Assembly: GCA_001792895.1 (NCBI GenBank)
Contig: MARA01000032.1
Span: 248,001-312,000 of the forward strand
Direction of reading: 5' to 3'
DNA from: Lentinus brumalis
Taxonomy: Eukaryota; Basidiomycota; Agaricomycetes; Polyporales; Polyporaceae
Length of the DNA: 64,000 nucleotides
The position numbers were made by a program, and so were the translations under genes. Below are positions 1 through 11,707 of the stretch, piece by piece; the stretch's first letter is position 1, and each line of letters begins with the position of its first letter. The notes below the pieces were generated by a model. The model saw only the letters and a list, made by a program, of their open reading frames with translations, searched no databases and was not told where the DNA came from.

Positions 1-3000
1 TCATGCGCGACTCGCGCCTTAGCTTCACCCACTATACCTCCTCCTCCTATATCCCTATCACACGACGTATCATGGATCCATATACTCCACGAGCGAGGGC
101 TGGAGGTCGTAAGAAGAACTTCACACTCTCCGCGAAGGAATACCACAAGGCACGCGTTGACTCCCTCTATACCATGCATCGAGACTCATACTGCCATAGA
201 TCACAGACACAATCGCGTCGGTTCGCCGAAACAGACAATATGTTGACGGGGAGATGGTAGAAGATGTGGATATACGCGTTCAAGCGTCGCGCGAGAGTGC
301 GAGAAGAAGTCAGTCCCCGCCGACCGTGGATGTAGCCCTAGAACTCACGATGGCTCCGCAGGACGAGATGAGGCCTCGTTCGAAGCAGAGCGGTCTTTTG
401 TGCGCGCCCCCCTCAACTCACGTGTTGTGTCGGGCACCGGACGCAGAGATAAGGGTAAAGGGAAAGCCAATGAGACTTCGCTATACGGTGTTCCTGTCGA
501 GATACAGGAGGCACTCGTTCTGGAGGATCTGCTCTTCGTGCTCATGGTACGTTTCCCATTCAATCTCGCTGGTTCCAGTCTCCTGTCGCCTGGTGCGCGG
601 TGCTCTGTCTTTCTGATTTCGCGGAACTAGCACTCCATTCTCCCGTCACCTTGAGCGCGATGTTCTGTTCGCCCGCTGATTACGCGGAGACAAAGAGGTG
701 GTTGGGGCGTGTTGGCCACTCGCACACGAATGAGCGACCCTGAACCCATGCTGCGTCCCAAGAACTCATTCCAGGGTGCATGGGTCAGATGGCCAGTGAC
801 TTCGTGAGTGGGCGGCTTATGCCACAACTCCGACCGCCGCTAGATCCAGCATGGCCGATACATTGACATGGGTCCAGAATGAACATGGTCGCGAGATGTC
901 CTGGGCAAGAGAGACCCGCACCTGTGTCTCCCGCCCTAGAGTCTGAAGCTGCAAGTCTTCTTTCTCAAGTCATCGCCCCAACGTATCCCATCGCGCCTTT
1001 TTTTGAGACACCCTGGCCATTTTGTATCCGTGTGCCACGAGACGGAGGAGTTCGTTCAAAACCCTAAACAGCACTGGCTACGACGGACAGCCGGTTATTC
1101 GAACTTATGAAGGTCGCTACTTGGGATGTTTCGATTAGACTGGGCGCTGTTTGCGCCTACTGAGCGGCGTGGTGGCGGCTTACGGACATACTTATGCAGC
1201 AATCTAGGCGCGTTTTGGTCACGACTAACTGTCATGCGTTGTCTCTCAGGGCATCGAAGGTACTCACATCACCTATCATCCGGACCATTCGCCCGACGAG
1301 GACGACCCACTGAATGGCGTGAGGTTCGTAGTGTCGCCCTCCTTAGGTGCGCGGAGTTTTTTGAACTTTGTAGTCATGGCTAATTCGTCATTAGATCCAT
1401 CTCTTAGAGACCTCGTGGAGCGGATATTACCGTTAGCCACTTACTACACGGCAATCAGTTCCTTCATCGAGCTGCGCAGTCATTTAGACTTCGGGCTCGT
1501 GAACCATGCTTTGTGCGCGTCGATGCGTGACATGCTGAAGGTCAGTCTGACGGAGAATTTGGTCCGTCCTACTGCTAACAGGCTGTGCAGGATTATCAAA
1601 CATTGCTCTCACAGCTGGAGCACGCATTCGACACTTCCCCGCAATTCACGTTACAGAAACTCTGGTTTTACGTCCATCCCACGTTGCACACACTGTCTCT
1701 CCTCTATCTCCTCACCACCGACCTAGCAACTGCAGATGATCCCACAGCGGAGACATCGTCGTCGTCCGCCGATTCCTCCGACGCCGAAGAAGACGCGCGC
1801 AATGAGGCGCTGGGCCTCGGTGGCGCCACGCTGAAGGCTGTCTTGTCGGAAATAAAGACCACGTCTTTGGGAGTCGATGGTGACGCCAGTGGGATTGCGG
1901 TCAAAGGTGGTGAAGTGCTCGCAATCCTACACGAACGGATGCAAAATATGTCCGGAGACCCAGCCGCTCGGGAGCTTTACGGCGCACTGCTCCGGGACGC
2001 TGGGAAGCCCTACGTCGAGATGGTCCAAGCGTGGATCAGGACGGGTAAATTGGTGGACCCGTACGAGGAACTTCTAGTGAAGGAGAGCAAGTTCATCAAT
2101 CGCGGGACGCTCGAGATGGACTACACAGACGAGTACTGGGAACGCCGGTATACAGTGAGTGCGGAGTCTAACTTACTGTGACACTCCATGGCTGAGTCAA
2201 TGCGGCTGTCAGCTCAGGGACGGGTCGACGCTTGGATCGTCGAAGCAACACCAGGCAGGCGTGCCTCCGCCGCGCTCGGCAGCTGGTCGTCTCCCAGGCG
2301 GCGCGTGCATTCCGGCTGTTCTTGAGCGGTGGAAGCACAAGATCCTCTTGGCCGGCAAGTACCTCAACGTGATCAGGGAGTGCGGAATTGAGATCAGGCG
2401 GGACTCCGGCACAGAAGACGAGGCTGACCTGTCGATGGACGACGAAAGGTACGCGCCTCAGGAGGTTCAGAGTCCGCATCCTCTCACATCCCGGGCAGGT
2501 TCTACAAGCGTATCGAGGACGCCTATACCCACGCCAACCGGACCTTGCTTCAACTACTTCTTCAAGATCAACAGTTGATCCCCCGTCTCCGTTCGCTGAA
2601 GCGATACTTCTTCCTTTCCCAGTCCTCCTTCCTCACACATCTCCTGGATCTCTCCCACACCGAGCTCCGGAAGTCCGCCAAGTCTGCTTCTCTGGTCAAG
2701 TTGCAGAGTCTTCTGGACTTAGCACTCAATACCGATACACAGGGGGAGGATGCGATGTTCCGCGAGGATGTGAAGGTCACCATGGCTGGCAGCGGCCTTT
2801 ACGAGTGGCTGCTGACTGTCGTGAACGTGAGCGGCCTTGAGGAGGGCGAGGCAATTGACGGCCACGCCCATGCTCACGAGTCACAGAAGAAGGAGCGAGA
2901 AAAGGACAAAGACGATAAGAAACAGATGCTCGGTGAGTCAGCTGGTTCTGGTCATCGAACGTGTGCGGAAGTTTGACGAGCGTTCCGATGGCAGCCATCG

Positions 3001-3919
3001 ACGCGCTCACGTTGGATTATCATGTCAAGTTTCCCCTGTCGCTCGTCATTTCGCGGAAGACAATCCTCCGATATCAGCTCATCTTCCGGTTTCTATTCCA
3101 TCTCAAGCACGTCGAGCAAAGCCTTTCCTCAATGTGGATAGAACACAAGACCGCTCCATGGCGCCGGCCCACTCGTCCCCGAGGCACCGGGCCCGACCTA
3201 GGTCGCCAGACACCTCAGCCGCCACAGAACGACTGGCATTCGGAGTTCGAAAACTGGCGGAAACGCGTCTTCCTGCTCCGCGCTCGCATGCTCGCCTTTG
3301 TGCAACAGATCCTCGCTTTCACGACGTTTGAAGTACTCGAGCCAAACTGGCGCAAGCTAGAGGGCAAGCTCGAGGCAGGCAAGGTTGAGACTGTCGACCA
3401 GCTGTTGCGAGACCATGTGGACTTCCTCGATACATGCCTCAAGGAATGCATGTTGACTAGCTCGAAGCTGCTCCGAGTAAGTCCCTCGACTCTAGTAAGC
3501 TTTGCGGCGGCTAAGCGAGCCGGACGTACAGGCGTACTCGAGATTGATCGTCACATGCTCGACGTTTGCCCTCTACACCGCTTCGTTCACGAAGTCCGCC
3601 AACAACGCTATAGCCGCCGCCGACACCCCCGACGGCGATCACTCAATGGCGAAACGGTGGGATATTTTGGGCAAATTTGAGACGAATTTCAATCACTGGT
3701 GCGTCTTTCTCTGTATGTCTGTCTCACAGCCTACATGGTCTAATCGGTCCGCATGTCTAGGTTCAAGGTCAGCTACCGCACTTACCTCGAACACGTGTGG
3801 CACATGCTGACGGCGTCTTGCAGGTGCACCTTGACTGCGTTCAGTTCTACGCATCAAGCGAGAACGTGTCACTGCTGCCTCTCGTGGTGAGGCTGAATAG
3901 CATCAAGTCAATGCACTGA
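1..3919 (+). CDS. GCP2: Gamma-tubulin complex component 2 (Spc97/GCP2 family), 5' end uncertain
   Basis: This is a core subunit of the gamma-tubulin small complex, which nucleates microtubules at the spindle pole body. Reading the exons through gives the GCP family pattern: an N-terminal EALVLEDLLFVLM block (to 546), GIEGTHITYHPDHSPDEDDP (1250 on), LVERILPLATYY (about 1400-1450), then the GRIP1 region with KYLNVIRECG (about 2360-2390). The C-terminal domain has DALTLDYHVKFPLSLVISRK and LRYQLIFRFLFHLKHVE (2995-3120), ending LLPLVVRLNSIK. Inferred exons: ?-546, 1250-1346, 1395-1540, 1591-2154, 2213-2448, 2499-2932, 2995-3476, 3532-3698, 3761-3767 and 3824-3919 (TGA at 3917). The first intron (547-1249) is 703 bp, far longer than the others, and one exon is only 7 nt. 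I could not fix the start: upstream of about 390 two frames compete, and the first exons may lie at 1-330 or left of the window. Confidence 0.88.
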
Positions 3920-5111
3920 AGGCGCTAGTCCGCACATCCATTTCCTGCATCTGCTGTCCCCGCATTCGTTGCTTTGATATCATCTGTATTGCGTATCCAT
4001 ATTGCTCCCAGAATTCGACCTGGCTCGCCTGGGCTTCCCTGCGCAGTCCTGAGATCTCCGGCTTCTCTCACCAGAGCGTTCGTGGGATGGATCTCGCTTG
4101 CAGTTTGCCACCATGCATCAACGCGTGTCGGGAGTATCGGTGGACATTGCCCTTCCTGAGCTTCTCGGCCCTGGTCGCTATATATGGCATACTACCGGTT
4201 CGCGGATACACAAGAGGATCAGTACGTCATGCGCCGCGCTCAGGTCGTGGTAAATGTGAGCTTGTTTGACTGAACTCTGTCGCTTCTAGGTCAAGGTCCG
4301 CAACCCCGTCCAACATGGCAGTGGAACCAGGGCGCAAAGACGATCCTGCGGCGTATGCAAGTCAGCTGAGTTAGGTTCGTCCCGCCGGTCCACGCTGGCG
4401 CGCGCAAGCATGGAAGTCAGCTGTGACATGTGCTGGCTGAGTTGCACTGGCAGAAGCGTGTGATTCTCCTTGTGGCGAGGTACCTTGAGTGAACTTCAGG
4501 GACTCCGGCCATCAGGGTAGAAGTGCCGTGTCGCATTCAAGGTGTTGCGAAGTATGTTTCAGAGTCTACTCTGTACCACGGCCGGTAATCTGGCGCGGCT
4601 GAACCCTCGGGGTCGGCTAGGTACATGTATCTGATGCATCCGCGATGGTTCAGACGGTCCCTGATTCGGCAGCAAAAGAGTGTTGCCCCCCGCGGCGATT
4701 TCTCGTCCTCCGACTCCCTGCGAGGTGAGCAATGGACAGCTACTTATCATCGTTCGAGCGCTCTCACCATCTCCATTCAAGCTTGCAAGCCGGATCTTCC
4801 TAGGAATGTCAGCTGAAAGTCACACCCACGGTACTGTCACTGTCGACGTCTTGAGTTCCGGTCGTCAACTGTGCGCCAAACATCGAGATTCGCGGTGGGA
4901 CTATGCCTGTTACCGTTCATCGGCCCCGGCAGGATATGATCAATGGAGCCAACGGCTGGCAGCATCCACCAGAATAGTGGTGCAACGTGGGATTTCCATA
5001 GCGCTGATAGCTCGAAGGCGCGTCGCCCGAGGTCGCCCGGAACTCCTCGTTATCTCGATCTTCGCACTACAGAGACAAGACAGTACTGGGCGCCGCGCGG
5101 TCCAGGCGCAG
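3920..5111. other. Intergenic, no supported gene
   Basis: About 1.2 kb between GCP2 and the glutathione S-transferase. The short ORFs here (for example around 4087-4269) match nothing I recognise and show no splice-linked continuation. It may hold the GCP2 3' UTR and the GST promoter. Confidence 0.5.
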
Positions 5112-5118
5112 TATAAAG
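5112..5118 (+). promoter_or_regulatory. TATA box of the GST gene
   Basis: TATAAAG lies 56 bp upstream of the GST start codon at 5174, with no other ATG in the GST frame between them. The spacing fits a short 5' UTR. Confidence 0.55.
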
Positions 5119-5173
5119 ATGTGCCAACCTTGCATTGGAGTCCCCTACTATCGACCCTCTTCGCCAACTCACC

Positions 5174-6099
5174 ATGTCTCTCGACAAGCAGATCACCTTT
5201 TACACCTCTCCGGTATGTCACGTCGTGCGTCGCTCTCCCCCTCGGCCTCTCTGATCATCAAAACCCAGTACTCCCCATACACCCATCGAGTGCACATTGC
5301 ACTCGAGGAGGCGAAGCTCAAGGTCAATCAGTATGTCATCGACCTCCGTCCGGGATTCAAGCCTGCCTGGTTTGCGGCGAAAGTGAACCCCTTAGGTTTG
5401 GTGAGTCTGTGCACGCACTGCCCAAACTCGCAGCTAAGTATCACCGCCCTTCCGCGCCCGCAGGTTCCGGCCTTCACGTACGGTGGCCCTAACGTGCCGC
5501 CTGACCAGCCATCTTCGGAGTCCGCGAAGCTTTCAGAGTCGCTGGTTCTGCTTGAGTTCATCGCCGACCTCCGGCCAGACGCGGGACTTCTGCCCAGCGA
5601 CCCCGAGCTACGCGCCAGGGCCCGTCTATTCATCACACTTTCCCACGAAACTCTGCACCACGCCTTCAGGGGGTTCTTTTTCCGAGGTGAACGCATCGAT
5701 TCCATCCTTCCTTCCCTCGAGGCGTTCCAGGCACTTCTCGCTCCCAGCGGCTATGCTGTCGGTCCGTGGTCGATCGCCGACATCGTCGTAGCTCCCATGA
5801 TGGTCCGCTTCATCCGGCTTGCTGGTTACGAGATCGGAAAGTACCCCATGGGCGAAGGGAAGAAGCTCCTTAAGACCCTCGCGGAGTCCCGATTTGCGCG
5901 TCTCCTCCAATACTATGAACTGCTCTGGCAACGCCCTAGCGTCAAAGCAACATGGGACGAGGTGCGTTTTCGTCATATGATGTGACCGTGGGCGTCCAGA
6001 ATTGTGGCTGACCAGCTGTTGTTGCCCCAGCCTCTGAATGTCAAGATGTGGCGGATCCATCCCAACGTAACTCGCTCATCCTCTACCGCGGGCCACTAA
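5174..6099 (+). CDS. Glutathione S-transferase
   Basis: A cytosolic glutathione transferase, inferred to conjugate glutathione to electrophiles. Four exons: 5174-5212, 5269-5400, 5464-5961 and 6031-6099 (TAA at 6097), giving 245 residues, the usual GST length. The N-terminal thioredoxin-like half opens with ITFYTSPYSPYTHRVHIALEEA, where the S/Y-rich loop before the first helix carries the catalytic residue in GSTs. It continues with VNPLGLVPAF, containing the cis-proline before strand 3, and with SESLVLLEFIADLRPD. The all-helical C-terminal half carries WSIADIVVAPMM (about residues 180-190), which is the conserved N-capping box. The start was chosen because the ATG has a CACC context, follows a TATA box and puts the first beta strand at residues 6-10. 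The subclass is uncertain; the N-terminal motif resembles fungal omega/GTT-like enzymes. Confidence 0.9.
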
Positions 6100-7580
6100 T
6101 CGGCAGTGTTGCCGAGAGCCCTACCCTTCTTCAATCCTCCTGTATTCCCGTCTTTGCTGTGCGATCCCCTCCCATCTCGAGTTGTATCCTCTTGACCTGG
6201 CGTTCTCACTTACTCAACTTGACTGATTATTCGTAGGCCCAGACCCCGTTACCCTTATAACCGCACCTGCCGGCTGTACTTCTTACCAGAATGGTATATC
6301 GCGATTAATGACTTATTCAATGACCAAGAGCTGTTGTCGACGTCCGCCCGGGCGTGGAGACCCGATTATGTGAGAAGGGACCCGTTCGGGAAGACGGCAA
6401 CATGGTTGCCCTGTCCGAGAAGTAGTGGCGAGTGTGATCCTCCCCTCCGCTACCTCACGTCATCAACTGATAAGTCCTTGCTGCATGGCAGTCTGAGATC
6501 GCATTAACACCCTCAGTGCACCTGCCTCTCGTAACGAGTTGCGTGGAAGGTTGCGCCGCGGCCATAGGGTGCTTTTGCGATCACCGCGCGGTCCCTTCGA
6601 ACCCGGTTTGCGATACGCCACACACCTTCGCCGCTGGAGATTCGTCATACAGATGGAAGGCCTCAAGGCTTGCGCTCGTGCCGCGATTGACCACGGGCTA
6701 GTGGACAAGAAGCAACGCCTCTCCGCAATGCTTCGACAGGTGCAGGGATCGCGACTTCCACGGACGACTGTGTTCAAACGTTACGTGGGGTTCACACCAA
6801 CTGCTGTATCGGTACAAGGTGAACTCAGAGTCCGGTGATGATGAATGATACTTGGCAATGTTTGTGCCGTCTCAGGCTGTCGTGGACACTCCGATACATG
6901 TCAGCGACTCGAGCGCTGGGACTGTCGCATTTCAGCGGCTGTGTAGTACATGAGGCAAGTGTGGTGCCAAGAAACCCTTCGCGAAGACTGGGATGGGAAC
7001 AAGGACGACGGCTGGTGGTTCCAAATGAACGTCTGGAGGATAGGGCGAATTTATCTGAAGCCACGATAGACGGCTATCGCCGCATCCACCGTGTCTCTTT
7101 CATTCTGGGCTGGTGTGCGGCGTGGGGCTGTGAGTTAGCAGGGATGAAGAGACCCCGCAGTTCTCCATGCAGCAATGGTGACTGAATGTCGGAATCAGAG
7201 TCAAGTCTCATCTGAACCTGTCTTTCAATCTCGGCAACCGAACTTCCATATACACGAGGCTCAAACCCTCAGGCTGCGGTCATAACGAAATGGTCAGTAA
7301 GTAAGTAATTATTTCGAAGTCAGCGAAACCCCTGCGCCGCGGGCCGGAGCGGCTCTGTGACCACCTTCCGGATTTAGACGAGGTACCATCGCTGCTGGTA
7401 GTAATAGTGCCTGGCCCACTCCAAGCACACTCCACGGTGACATGGTGACCCACCATCGTGTTCTCCTAGGTTCAGGCGCATAGCTCCATGTTCAAGACCT
7501 CCAGCATCGCATCCTTGCTATCTACGACATACTAGTGCCAAGCCTTTGTGCCAAGCGGTTCCTCGTTAACCATCTTCACC
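6100..7580. other. Intergenic, no supported gene
   Basis: About 1.5 kb without a gene I can support. ORFs of 60-116 codons occur on both strands (for example 6539-6838 and 6835-7185). They lack recognisable motifs and overlap one another in several frames, as expected by chance in GC-rich DNA. Confidence 0.5.
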
Positions 7581-9054
7581 ATGCCACGAGAAGTCACTCA
7601 TGCACGGCCAGCGAACGACTCGTCTCCTGAGACCTCGGAACCCGATCCAATTGCTCGGCCAATGCACAGAACTACCATACACAGGCCTCGTACAGTTACG
7701 CAGCCGCTTCCGTTCTTTCATCCGACCCGCGCATCCTTTGTGCCGCATCATTCATCTGGGAAGGAGCAAGTCGAAGGTGGGCCTCATGCTCGCTGGTCCT
7801 CTCGAGCATCGAGGAAACATCGCTACTCTCGACGACCCATCCGTATTGCAGCCGCCGAGAGTTCTCAAGGAGGGACGAAGGAAGGGACCCTGCGCGATGG
7901 TGTTTCTGTGGTCGAGCAGCGTGTTCGACATACCGAGGACCAAGTCAAGGTCCACCTCGCTTGGGATCTTTCCTTTTGGATAGCTGTCATCTTCGTCCTC
8001 GGATCGACGGTGTGGGTGCGTGACCCGAACTCTTCTCCCGCGTGCCGAGCACTGACATCTCTCACACAGATCATCAACGGCTTCTTCCTGTTCCTGCCCC
8101 TCGTAGACATCGGCGCGGACAACTTTGCGGCCTCGGCATGGTCCGCGTTTGTCGGCGGTACTCTGTTTGAAGTTGGCAGCTACCTCATGTACGTTGAGGC
8201 CCTGAATGCAGGGCACGAGGAGATGTTCGCCCCTGCGTTGTGGGAGCTTGTCGCACATCAGAGCAACACGGTTTCCGACCCTCCGTCTCCGGATTCTCAG
8301 AGCGACACGGCTGAGAAGGGTCTGACGGGTGCCGAGGGCGGCAGACACACTTCGAAATTTCGATGGATGTGAGTTCGTTCTCCTGTCACAGCATGCAGAG
8401 CTTCGGATACTGACTTGGGGGACAACTCTGTAGCGGTTTCGGTTCCTGGCGCGAACTTGGGTTTCTCGCCTGCTTCATTCAGATGTGGGCAGCTACAATA
8501 TTCTGGGTGTCAACAATGTACGTGCCGGTGGCGTATCAATCCGAACACTGCTCATATCATGCCCCAGAACCGGTTTGCCCAACGTCATCCACGGGCTGCC
8601 TGAGAATCCTCCTACGGCGATCACGGACGTATTTTATTGGACACCGCAGGTATTGGGCGGCACGGGCTTCATCATCGCCTCCCTCCTCTTGATCATAGAA
8701 GTGCAGAAGAAATGGTGGCAGCCGAATTTCCGCAGCTTGGGATGGTGCGCTTTTATGCTCCGGAGTCCGGAATGGACTAGTCTCTAACTGTGTTCGTTCA
8801 TCAGGCACGTTGGTTTTTGGAACCTCATCGGCGCTCTCGGCTTCACTCTCTGCGGCGCCCTGGGTTATGGTTCCCTCTCTTCTACCGGGGTGCGTTGTAT
8901 GCTTCTGCCTTTCGTTGTCCGCGGCTGACATGAGTACCGGCACTGGCAGGTGAATTACCAGAGCGTATTGTCCACGTTATGGGGCTCATGGGCGTTCCTC
9001 ATTGGTAGCGTCATCCAGCTATGGGAGTCCATATGGCGTGAGAGTCCTTCATAA
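7581..9054 (+). CDS. Conserved fungal multipass membrane protein, function unknown
   Basis: Six exons splice cleanly: 7581-8015, 8070-8368, 8434-8517, 8568-8744, 8805-8889 and 8950-9054, giving 394 residues. The first about 130 residues are basic and polar. They are followed by hydrophobic helices built from DLSFWIAVIFVLGS, INGFFLFLPLVD, SAFVGGTLFEVGSYLMYVEA, ELGFLACFIQMWAATIFW, GGTGFIIASLLLIIEV, NLIGALGFTLCGALGY and LWGSWAFLIGSVIQLWES. This is seven likely membrane segments with a repeated G-x-x-(F/L)-x-x-G-S pattern. I recognise the type as a widespread uncharacterised fungal integral membrane protein; the short Gly-rich hairpins recall YrhK-like segments, but I cannot show that. The N-terminal frame is less certain than the membrane part, because a second open frame runs parallel at 7600-7983. 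An extra 3' exon after 9160 cannot be excluded. Confidence 0.72.
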
Positions 9055-9467
9055 TATTCTGTCTCGTCTACGGGACGAGGTTTGTAGCCTAGCATTATCG
9101 TTTATACCCGTTGGACCTCGGCCGGAGTCTGTACGCACGAATGTCTGACTGTAAGCAGGCCGCCGGGTCGACTTCGGACTCGAGTACAGTAGAGCGCTAT
9201 CAATGTAAGTTCAAGCTTCACTTATCGTACTCTGTCACATAACCACCCCTTCGCCAAGACTTGCGCCAAAGGAGTGTGGAGCTCTTGTCTCCCCTAGGCA
9301 GCCCACGATACGACAAGTCGTATGGGGTGGAGCTCCCAAATCGGGACGCGTTTGAAGTACCAGTAGATAAGCGCCCGTGCTACTTGGGCAGCGGCGCGAC
9401 CTTAGCCGTACTTCACCTTGGTCCGCACCTTCATCCTCCCATCTCCATCTGACGACTAACGCACAAC
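9055..9467. other. Intergenic
   Basis: Short spacer between the membrane protein and the myosin light chain. A 63-codon ORF at 9261-9452 has no recognisable features. Presumably 3' UTR plus promoter. Confidence 0.45.
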
Positions 9468-10346
9468 ATGGTCAGTGCATTCTATACCAGTACATAGCTC
9501 GTATAAGCTGACACGTGGTCATACAGAGTGATAACGCAGGTGCGCGGTGGTTGCCACCCATGTCGCGACCGCGAAGTGACTGAGCGGAACAGAGTACAAG
9601 GAGGCATTCGCGTTGTTCGACAAGAAGGGTACGGGTGCGGTACCGCGGGAGGTCTTGGGGGATCTGCTCCGGGCTCTGGGACAGAACCCAACGCAGGCGG
9701 AGGTCGCGGACATCGTTGCTGGGGCTCCTCGCGAAGGTGCGTTTGCCACACGCCTGTCCGTGTGTTTACTCGCTCACAAGCCACCTCGACTATGGCAACA
9801 ACACGCTCGTGCCGGATTGAATGAACGATCGCACATTGGGATGACATGGGACCCGCGTGTTCAATCGTGATCTGCTGTTCGCCGATGCAGTTGACTACAA
9901 GACGTTCCTCACCATCCTCAACCGGCCAGACGGCTTCAAGCCCGCAGGTACACCAGGTACGCGCATGGTCTTCATCCATCCCCGGTCCCAACGCGCAATC
10001 CGTGTTCCATCCTCGCCTCCTTCATCTCCGCTTCCTGCCACACGCTCTGTGTACGGAACTGATGTTATATTCGCGACGCCTTCATCAGAGGAGTTCATCC
10101 GCGGCTTCCAAGTATTCGACAAGGAGGGGAATGGCTTCATCGGCGCAGGCGAGCTGCGGTACGTGCTTACGCAGCTCGGTGAGAAGATGTCGGATGAGGA
10201 GGTGGATGAGCTGCTCAAGGGTGCACAGATCGGCCCGTACGTCCTGCTTCACACATTCACCTCAAGATGCTAATCTCATCTCATCCGTCTGCAGCGACGG
10301 AAACGTGAACTACGAGTCGTTCGTTCGCACAATTTTGAGCCAGTGA
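9468..10346 (+). CDS. Myosin essential light chain / calmodulin-like EF-hand protein (Cdc4/MLC1 type)
   Basis: The orthologue in fission yeast (Cdc4) and budding yeast (Mlc1) binds IQ motifs of type II/V myosins and is needed for the cytokinetic ring. Six exons: 9468-9470 (ATG only), 9527-9539, 9593-9736, 9891-9956, 10089-10236 and 10295-10346. The spliced protein starts [20 protein letters not shown]. It continues with [69 protein letters not shown] and [16 protein letters not shown]. It has four EF-hand units. The loops look mostly unable to bind calcium well ([12 protein letters not shown] lacks the -Z glutamate), as in other Cdc4/Mlc1 proteins, whereas true calmodulin keeps all acidic ligands. 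About 140 residues, the family norm. The exon holding only the start codon is odd, but every junction has GT-AG ends and the frame is unbroken. Confidence 0.92.
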
Positions 10347-10735
10347 TGGTGAGCGGATCGGATGCTGTTAGACTCCTAATGTAACGATACCACTGTTGTG
10401 TTGCGTGTTTGTCCTCCATACCTACGAATGTCCACGACCTAACCGCGACTTCCTACTTGCATCTTGGCGCACTCAGACAACGTTGACAGTCAAGAACATC
10501 ACTGTCATCTACGCTTTGCCGCTACTTGGGTATGTATGAGGTCAACACAGCATGTTCTACATAGAGAGCGAGCCTTCTACTGGGAACCCGTCGAGGGCGA
10601 CCCATGGGCTCTGCACATGTAAGTATGAGCGGGGAGGGTATACGACACCTGACACGCCCCGGGCTATTGCAGAGTGCGCGTCATTACCAGAAACGATACA
10701 ACGATGGCACTGATGGGCGATGGAATATAGCGACC
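10347..10735. other. Intergenic between convergent genes
   Basis: Spacer of about 390 bp between the light-chain gene (+) and the GH128 gene (-). It probably carries both 3' UTRs. I see no gene. Confidence 0.5.
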
Positions 10736-11707
10736 TCACGCCGAGACGTAGGTCTGGCCCAGGGGAGTGAGGCTCGCGTCCGCGTTGACAAGGTTACCAA
10801 CGGCAGTCATGAACCACGCGTAGTGCGAGACGGACGCGAGCCCGTCCAAGAAGGGGACCATCGTCTGCAGGAACGCCTGCTGCTGCTCGACGCTGCCCGA
10901 CGCGCCAAACTCGGTGATGAGCACGGGACGGTTGTACTTGGTCCCAAGGTCGGTGATGTACCCCTGGTAGTACCCGATGTTCGTCGCGGAGTCGTAGATG
11001 TGCGCCGCAATCGCGTCGACCCTGCACCCGAGCTTCCCGCACTCGTCCAGGAATTGGTCCATCCAGCCCGTGCCCATCGCGGGCGGGGGGCCGTTGGTGA
11101 TCGCGGGTGAAACGAGTGTCGCCCTGCCTGCGAACGGCTGCATGAACTGCATCCACTGCTTCGCGGCGTCTGCAGGGCTCGTGTTCGACTGCGACGCGAG
11201 ATCGGGCTCGTTAATGCTGATGCATCATGAATGCTATGTCAGGACTGGGTTGTGGGCGGTTATATGAGGACGACGTACAAGAGGAGGTGCGTGCTGCCGG
11301 CTGCAATCGCCGCGTTCGCATTCGCCACCCATTGGGTGCTATGATCGGGTGCGGCACTGAAGAGCATGGGGAAGTAGTTCACGCCGGCAGGCAGAGCGCC
11401 TTGGTGGGCGGAGTCCCAGTTATATGCCCACGAGACTTGTCTGTGGCAGGGATGTTAACGCAGATCGCATAGCACCAACGCAAATCCGCGCGTACCCGGA
11501 GTTGAAGTTCTTGGTGAGGCCGGCGTCGTTGAATGACAGACCACGCTTGCCGCTGTTGGCTCTGGCGGTGATATTCGCGGAAGCGGGAGCAACAAGAGGC
11601 GGCGCCGATTCCTGGTTGCGGACGTGTTTCTTCTGCATGCCGCGGCCATAGCCCAAGGCAGAGCCAGCGAAGAGGGCGAGGGCAAGGAGGGAGGCGAAGG
11701 ACTTCAT
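10736..11707 (-). CDS. Secreted glycoside hydrolase family 128 (Asl1-like endo-beta-1,3-glucanase)
   Basis: Predicted wall-active beta-1,3-glucanase with the Glyco_hydro_cc (TIM-barrel) fold. Three exons on the minus strand: 11707-11496, 11440-11279 and 11216-10736, giving 284 residues. Residues 1-19 (MKSFASLLALALFAGSALG) are a clear signal peptide, followed by a basic linker with K/R pairs. The catalytic domain starts GKRGLSFND and continues with SWAYNWDS, NYFPMLF, INEPD (acid/base Glu), AITNGPPP, IAAHIYD, LITEFGASG (nucleophile Glu), SHYAWFMT and LTPLGQTY. These are the landmark motifs of GH128. There is no GPI or membrane signal, so it is probably secreted into the wall. It is convergent with the upstream light-chain gene. 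The intron 2 acceptor sits just before the NEPD codons and restores the motif exactly, which supports the model. Confidence 0.92.
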
